This document shows positions 59,824-64,000 of a stretch of 64,000 nt of DNA, piece after piece. The translations under genes and the position numbers were made by a program. Each line of letters begins with the position of its first letter. The first letter of the stretch is position 1. Source of the stretch: Noviherbaspirillum malthae (GTDB lineage: Bacteria; Pseudomonadota; Gammaproteobacteria; Burkholderiales; Burkholderiaceae_D); assembly GCF_015352985.1 (NCBI RefSeq), contig NZ_JACYXF010000005.1:186001-250000 (forward strand), written 5' to 3'. The notes beneath the pieces are model-generated. The model had not been told where the DNA came from. It did no database searches and was given only the letters and a program-made list of their open reading frames with translations.

Positions 59824-60138
59824 GCCTGGCTTAGTCAAGACAAGCAGTACGCAATACGGTAGTTCGCAATATGCGGCAGCCGGCCGGTGAAGAGGCCGCC
59901 GGCCTGCCGTGCCGGTAACGCATGGGAGCGGATGGCTAGTTCACCGCTCCCGTTATTGCGTTATTGGCAACAAAGTTGGCGTCATGATTTCTTTCCCATC
60001 GCAGGGAAGGGGAGAGGGAAGGGAGTGGACCGGCCAGACTGAAACTGCTCCAGCCGGCACATTCCATCTGCATCCCTGTTCGGGCCTTTCCGGCATCCCG
60101 GAAAAGCGTTCGCATTCAAGCAATTTCTCTTATCGTCT
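59824..60138 (+). other. livK-livH gap with hairpins
   Basis: This 315-bp gap holds an imperfect GC-rich hairpin near 59873-59907. A GGGAGCGG / CCGCTCCC stem at 59924-59951 follows. Such hairpins often protect the binding-protein mRNA and reduce readthrough into the permease genes. No gene is visible. Confidence 0.45.
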
Positions 60139-61023
60139 ATGGAAATATTCGGCATCCCTCTACAGGCCATGCTCAGCCAGCTCCTGCTCGGCCTGGTCAA
60201 CGGCTCCTTCTACGCGATGCTGTCGCTCGGCCTCGCGGTGATCTTCGGCCTGCTCAACGTAATCAACTTTGCCCACGGCGCGCTGTACATGGTGGGCGCC
60301 TTCCTGGCCTGGATGGGCATGAACTATTTCCAGGTCAACTACTGGGTGATGCTGGTCGCGGCGCCCATTCTTGTGGCCCTGTTCGGCGTCATCATCGAAA
60401 AGACGATGCTGCGCTGGCTGTACAAGCTGGACCATCTCTATGGCCTGCTGCTGACCTTCGGCATCACCCTGATGCTCGAAGGCCTGTTCCGCTCGTTCTA
60501 TGGCGTCTCAGGTCAGCCGTATTCGGTCCCAGAGGCGCTGTCGGGCGCATTCAACCTCGGATTCATGATCCTGCCGAAATATCGCGCCTGGGTCGTTGTA
60601 GCGTCTCTGGTGGTGTGTTTCGCCACCTGGTTCGTGATCGAGAAGACCAAGCTCGGTGCCTATCTGCGCGCCGGCACCGAGAACCCCAAGCTGGTGGAAG
60701 CCTTCGGTATCAACGTGCCGCTGATGGTGACCCTGACCTACGGCTTCGGCGTGGCGCTGGCGGCGTTTGCCGGCGTGCTGGCCGCGCCTGTCATCCAGGT
60801 GTCGCCGCTGATGGGCTCCAACCTGATTATCGTGGTGTTTGCGGTGGTGGTGATCGGCGGCATGGGCTCGATTCTCGGCTCCATCATCACCGGCCTGGGC
60901 CTGGGCGTGATCGAAGGCCTGACGCGGGTGTTCTATCCCGAGCTGTCGGCTACCGTGGTGTTCATCATCATGGCCATCGTGCTGATGATTCGTCCCGCCG
61001 GCCTGTTCGGCAAGGAAAAGTAA
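60139..61023 (+). CDS. livH: ABC transporter permease (LivH)
   Basis: A 294-residue inner-membrane permease with about eight helices. LVNGSFYAMLSLGLAVIFGL is the typical first helix, and NVINFAHGALYMVGAFLAWM carries the conserved FAHG. GMGSILGSIITGLGLGVIEG is near the C-terminus. The ribosome-binding site is weak. Forms the channel with LivM. Confidence 0.93.
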   Translation: MEIFGIPLQAMLSQLLLGLVNGSFYAMLSLGLAVIFGLLNVINFAHGALYMVGAFLAWMGMNYFQVNYWVMLVAAPILVALFGVIIEKTMLRWLYKLDHLYGLLLTFGITLMLEGLFRSFYGVSGQPYSVPEALSGAFNLGFMILPKYRAWVVVASLVVCFATWFVIEKTKLGAYLRAGTENPKLVEAFGINVPLMVTLTYGFGVALAAFAGVLAAPVIQVSPLMGSNLIIVVFAVVVIGGMGSILGSIITGLGLGVIEGLTRVFYPELSATVVFIIMAIVLMIRPAGLFGKEK

Positions 61024-61048
61024 AGATTACGGTTTGAGAGGTTCAATG

Positions 61049-62035
61049 ATGAATAAGACGCTTGGATATGCAATCGCCATCGCAATCGCGCTGGCCGCAC
61101 CCTTCGTGGTGTATCCGGTATTTCTGATGAAGGTGCTGTGCTTTGCGCTGTTTGCCTGCGCCTTCAACCTGCTGATCGGCTTCACCGGTCTGCTGTCCTT
61201 CGGCCACGCGGCCTTCTTCGGCGGGGCAGGGTACATCACCGGCCACGCGCTGAAGGTGATGGGCCTGCCGTTCGAACTGGGCATCCTGGCCGGCATCGCG
61301 GTGGCTGCGCTGATCGGACTGATCATGGGCAGCCTGGCGATCCGCCGCCAGGGCATCTATTTCACGATGATCACGCTGGCGCTGGCGCAGATGCTGTATT
61401 TCGTCTTCCTGCAGGCCAAGTTCACCGGCGGCGAGGACGGCCTGCAGGGCGTGCCGCGCGGGCGCCTGCTGGGTGCGGTCGACCTGGGCAGCGACATGAC
61501 GATGTACTACGTGGTGCTGGCTATTTTCATTGCCGGCTTCGCGCTGATCATGCGCACCGTGCATTCGCCGTTCGGCCAGGTGCTCAAGGCCATCAAGGAA
61601 AACGAGCCGCGTGCGATCTCGCTCGGTTACGACGTCGACCGCTACAAGCTGCTGGCCTTCGTGCTGTCGGCTTCCCTGGCTGGCCTGGCAGGTGCTACTA
61701 AAACCGTAGTGCTCGGTTTCGAGACGCTGACCGACGTGCACTGGTCGATGTCCGGCCTGGTGGTGCTGATGACGTTGGTAGGCGGGCTGGGCACTCTGGT
61801 CGGCCCGATCGTCGGCGCGATCCTGATCATTGCGCTGGAAAACAAGCTGGGCGATCTCGGCAACTGGCTCGCCACCCTGACCAGCATCGAATGGTTCCGC
61901 TCGATCGGTGAATCGGTGACTATCGTGACCGGCTTCATCTTCATCATCTGCGTGCTGGCCTTCCGTCGCGGCATCGTCGGCGAGATCGCTGCGCTGTTCA
62001 AGCGCGGTACGGCTGCATCGTCTTCCTCGCACTAA
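61049..62035 (+). CDS. livM: ABC transporter permease (LivM)
   Basis: A 328-residue inner-membrane permease. LCFALFACAFNLLIGFTGLL, LLSFGHAAFFGGAGYITGHA and LAIRRQGIYFTMITLALAQM are LivM hallmarks, and VLKAIKENEPRAISLGYDVD is the cytoplasmic coupling (EAA-like) loop facing the ATPases. GAGAGG is 7 bp before ATG 61049; ATG 61046 is also possible. Last gene of the cluster; a terminator follows. Confidence 0.93.
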   Translation: MNKTLGYAIAIAIALAAPFVVYPVFLMKVLCFALFACAFNLLIGFTGLLSFGHAAFFGGAGYITGHALKVMGLPFELGILAGIAVAALIGLIMGSLAIRRQGIYFTMITLALAQMLYFVFLQAKFTGGEDGLQGVPRGRLLGAVDLGSDMTMYYVVLAIFIAGFALIMRTVHSPFGQVLKAIKENEPRAISLGYDVDRYKLLAFVLSASLAGLAGATKTVVLGFETLTDVHWSMSGLVVLMTLVGGLGTLVGPIVGAILIIALENKLGDLGNWLATLTSIEWFRSIGESVTIVTGFIFIICVLAFRRGIVGEIAALFKRGTAASSSSH

Positions 62036-62046
62036 ATCCTGGCTTC

Positions 62047-62075
62047 GCCGGCAGCGTCCTGCTGCCGGCTTTCTT
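62047..62075 (+). terminator. Intrinsic terminator of livM
   Basis: GCCGGCAG and CTGCCGGC pair around CGTCCTG, followed by TTTCTT, between convergent genes. Confidence 0.75.
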
Positions 62076-62086
62076 CCCTTCCTGAA

Positions 62087-63262
62087 TTACAAAGCCGCCG
62101 CGTAGATGGCGCGGGCGTCTGCACGCGTGACTTCGCGCGGGTTGTTGGTCAGCAGGCGCGTCTGGAGCATGGCATCGTCCGCCATCCGGTCGAGGTCGGC
62201 CTCGGCGACGCCAACCTGCCGCAACTGGGTCTCGATGCCGGTACGGCGCGCGATCTCGTCCATCTGCCGTATCAGAGCTTCGGTCTTCGCTTCCGCGCTG
62301 CCGCTGCCTCCTGGTGCAACGATATCGGCCAGTTCGGCATAAAGCCCGGCTGCCGCCGGCGCATTGAAGCGCAAGACATGCGGCAGCACCAGGGAATTCG
62401 ACAGTCCATGTGGCACGTGAAAAATGCCGCCGATCGGATAGGCGAGGGCATGGACGGCGGCGCAGGGTGCATTCGCAAAGGACTGACCGGCGAGCATGGC
62501 GCCGAGCAGCATGGCTTGCCGCGCCGCCAGATTTTTCCCGTCCTCGCATGCAACAAGGATATTTCTGGACAGTAACTCCAATGCCTTTTGGGCCAGCATG
62601 TCCGATAGCGGGTTCTTCTTGTGCTTGGTGGTATAAGCTTCGATCGCATGCACCATGGCATCGATGCCCGTTGCGGCTGTGACCTTGGTTGGCAGGCCGA
62701 GAGTCAGCTCTGCATCCAGAATGGCGAGATCGGCATAGAGCTTTGGCGAGACGACGCCCATTTTTGTCGTCGCGCCCGTAGTGACGATGGAGATCGGCGT
62801 GACTTCCGAACCCGTACCGGCGGTTGTCGGGATCTGAACCAAGGGTAGGCGGTCTCCTTTGACGTTGCCGATGCCGTACATGGTCTTCAGCTCCTGATTG
62901 CTGCCGGCAAGTACCGCAATCAGCTTGGCGACATCCATTGAACTGCCGCCGCCCAGGCCGATCACCAAGTCTGTTTCATGCTGGCATGCCTGACCGACTG
63001 CGTTCAGGACAACGGCTTCCGGCGGATCGGCAACGACGTCCGAATAGATGGCCACATCCAGTCCCGCGCTTTTGAGGCTTGCAATCGGGGCGTCGACCAA
63101 GCCGGTCTTCAGGAACCCGTTGTCGGTAACTAGCAGGGCGCGGCGGCTTCCCGGAAAGTGCTGGGCGACCAACTCTCCAAGACGTTTTGCCATTCCTGGC
63201 TCCGACACAATATTGGGCACCGTGCTGAAGTTGAAAGGCGCAAAGCTGGCGTTCGTATCCAT
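62087..63262 (-). CDS. Iron-containing (group III) alcohol dehydrogenase
   Basis: A 391-residue Fe-ADH. GLGGGSSMDVAKLIAVLAGS binds NAD, and PTTAGTGSEVTPISIVT is the family signature. Metal ligands are Asp and His in ATGIDAMVHAIEAY and His residues in AAVHALAYPIGGIFHVPHGL. The enzyme oxidises or reduces small alcohols and aldehydes in the cytosol. GGAGA lies 5 bp before the ATG. It is convergent to livM and divergent from the parS/mnmG region. With the GMC enzyme upstream it suggests use of an imported alcohol (inference). Confidence 0.94.
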   Translation of the reverse strand: MDTNASFAPFNFSTVPNIVSEPGMAKRLGELVAQHFPGSRRALLVTDNGFLKTGLVDAPIASLKSAGLDVAIYSDVVADPPEAVVLNAVGQACQHETDLVIGLGGGSSMDVAKLIAVLAGSNQELKTMYGIGNVKGDRLPLVQIPTTAGTGSEVTPISIVTTGATTKMGVVSPKLYADLAILDAELTLGLPTKVTAATGIDAMVHAIEAYTTKHKKNPLSDMLAQKALELLSRNILVACEDGKNLAARQAMLLGAMLAGQSFANAPCAAVHALAYPIGGIFHVPHGLSNSLVLPHVLRFNAPAAAGLYAELADIVAPGGSGSAEAKTEALIRQMDEIARRTGIETQLRQVGVAEADLDRMADDAMLQTRLLTNNPREVTRADARAIYAAAL

Positions 63263-63395
63263 AAAGTCTCCAGGTCATGTTATTAATGAAAATGCAGATC
63301 AAGCACGCTCGGGCCGAGCAAGTGTACGGTCAGGCAGCGCTGAAATCAGGCTCCATCATAACGCTGTACCGACCCTGCTGCACTGAAGATCCCTA

Positions 63396-63411
63396 TGTTT
63401 CACGTGAAACA
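63396..63411. promoter_or_regulatory. parS site 1
   Basis: TGTTTCACGTGAAACA, an exact match to the 16-bp ParB (Spo0J) binding consensus, in the gap between the alcohol dehydrogenase and mnmG. Confidence 0.95.
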
Positions 63412-63474
63412 TCTGCCCTCCAGTTTGGTCGCTGGGAGCAGGGGACGGGTGTCAAGCGCAATATCTCGCTCAAG

Positions 63475-63490
63475 TGTTTCACGTGAAACA
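63475..63490. promoter_or_regulatory. parS site 2
   Basis: A second exact TGTTTCACGTGAAACA, 79 bp from the first. In related genomes parAB follow mnmG-rsmG, which fits these sites. Confidence 0.95.
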
Positions 63491-63513
63491 AATACGACAA
63501 GTCTGGACTTGGT

Positions 63514-63543
63514 CTGCGTTCAGGAAGGAAAACCGCTTATAAT
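63514..63543 (+). promoter_or_regulatory. Sigma-70 promoter of mnmG
   Basis: TGGACT (63514-63519) and a perfect TATAAT (63538-63543) with 18-bp spacing, 57 bp before the mnmG start and 24 bp after the second parS site. Confidence 0.7.
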
Positions 63544-63599
63544 CTCGCCTCTGTCTGCTTCACATTTCCATCCCAATTCTGTCCCAAAACAGGCGCACC

Positions 63600-64000
63600 A
63601 TGTTCTTTCCTTCCGAGTTTGATGTCATCGTCGTCGGCGGCGGTCATGCCGGCACCGAAGCGGCCCTTGCTTCCGCACGCATGGGGCAGAAGACCCTGCT
63701 ACTGACTCACAATATCGAAACGCTTGGACAGATGTCATGCAATCCGTCTATTGGCGGTATCGGCAAGGGGCACTTGGTGAAAGAAGTCGACGCCATGGGC
63801 GGCGCGATGGCGATTGCCACCGATGAAGCGGGCATACAATTTCGCATTCTTAATTCGTCTAAAGGCCCGGCCGTCCGTGCCACCCGCGCTCAAGCTGACC
63901 GCATCCTTTACAAGCAGGCGATTCGGAGCCGCCTGGAAAACCAGCCAAATCTTTGGCTGTTCCAGCAAGCAGTCGACGACCTGATGGTGGAGGGCGACCG
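63600..64000 (+). CDS. mnmG: tRNA uridine-5-carboxymethylaminomethyl modification enzyme, N-terminal part
   Basis: The first 133 codons of mnmG (gidA), cut by the window end. MnmG with MnmE builds the cmnm5U34 modification in the tRNA anticodon. [20 protein letters not shown] binds FAD, and [20 protein letters not shown] with the active Cys is diagnostic. The gene normally heads mnmG-rsmG-parA-parB near the replication origin in this class, in keeping with the parS sites just upstream. Confidence 0.97.
   Translation, partial: MFFPSEFDVIVVGGGHAGTEAALASARMGQKTLLLTHNIETLGQMSCNPSIGGIGKGHLVKEVDAMGGAMAIATDEAGIQFRILNSSKGPAVRATRAQADRILYKQAIRSRLENQPNLWLFQQAVDDLMVEGD

Noticed and set aside
1..64000. 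CRISPR arrays, tRNA or rRNA genes, insertion sequences, prophage
   Set aside because: I saw no direct-repeat arrays with spacers, no cloverleaf genes, no transposase or phage proteins on reading both strands.

Overview
The window looks like a piece of a high-GC betaproteobacterial chromosome, most likely Burkholderiales and plausibly Oxalobacteraceae. Support comes from a GTP-type PEP carboxykinase, a PutA without the ribbon-helix-helix domain next to an Lrp-type regulator, DUF1631 and DUF5985 proteins, a livGFKHM cluster and many LysR regulators. The genus cannot be fixed from what I can see. There are no rRNA or tRNA genes, CRISPR arrays, intact insertion sequences or prophage.

Layout. 0-10 kb: the end of pckG, a DUF808 membrane protein, a CmcJ-like oxidoreductase with a DsbA-fold isomerase, a LysR / GST / PNPOx divergon, a chemoreceptor and a DUF1631 protein. 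10-15 kb: a lipase-like protein (10.2-11.4 kb), NnrU, and a LysR regulator divergent from D-tartrate dehydratase. 15-20 kb: a signalling block with a PAS-GGDEF-EAL protein, a periplasmic solute-binding protein and an Hpt-REC-REC-GGDEF protein. 20-27 kb: acyl-CoA ligase, thioesterase, TSUP exporter, LLM flavoprotein, a CPA2 antiporter and a two-receiver protein. 27.6-28.9 kb: an AT-richer patch with an unrecognised small gene. 29-38 kb: threonine aldolase, an outer-membrane protein, Dps, a GFA protein, a class A PBP, a DUF5985 triad and small membrane proteins. 38-48 kb: a Pho-box-linked phoX operon, GlxA-type and Lrp-type regulators, and putA. 48-64 kb: AsmA, MTA/SAH nucleosidase, LysR with mmsA, a GMC oxidoreductase, livGFKHM, an iron alcohol dehydrogenase and the start of mnmG.

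Three non-coding systems stand out. (1) Four copies of a 247-248 bp element lie as two inverted pairs between convergent genes (14.5-15.1 and 50.3-51.0 kb). Their long stems differ in sequence between copies but keep pairing, and in one orientation nearly all non-Watson-Crick pairs are G-U, which is the mark of a structured RNA. (2) All four genes that end at these pairs switch to almost only G or T at codon third positions over their last 100-250 bp (for example 64 of 65 codons in the AsmA gene, against 23 of its first 65). (3) Two inverted modules at 51.9 and 54.8 kb, each with a perfect DnaA box, a GC-rich spacer, an ACTACTA trio tract and an AT-rich stretch, flank LysR-mmsA. Two perfect parS sites lie about 9 kb further on, before mnmG. 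The right part of the window therefore looks close to the replication origin.

Metabolic theme of the right half: proline oxidation (putA), valine or methylmalonate-semialdehyde oxidation (mmsA), alcohol oxidation (GMC and iron ADH) and uptake of branched-chain amino acids or related solutes (liv genes).
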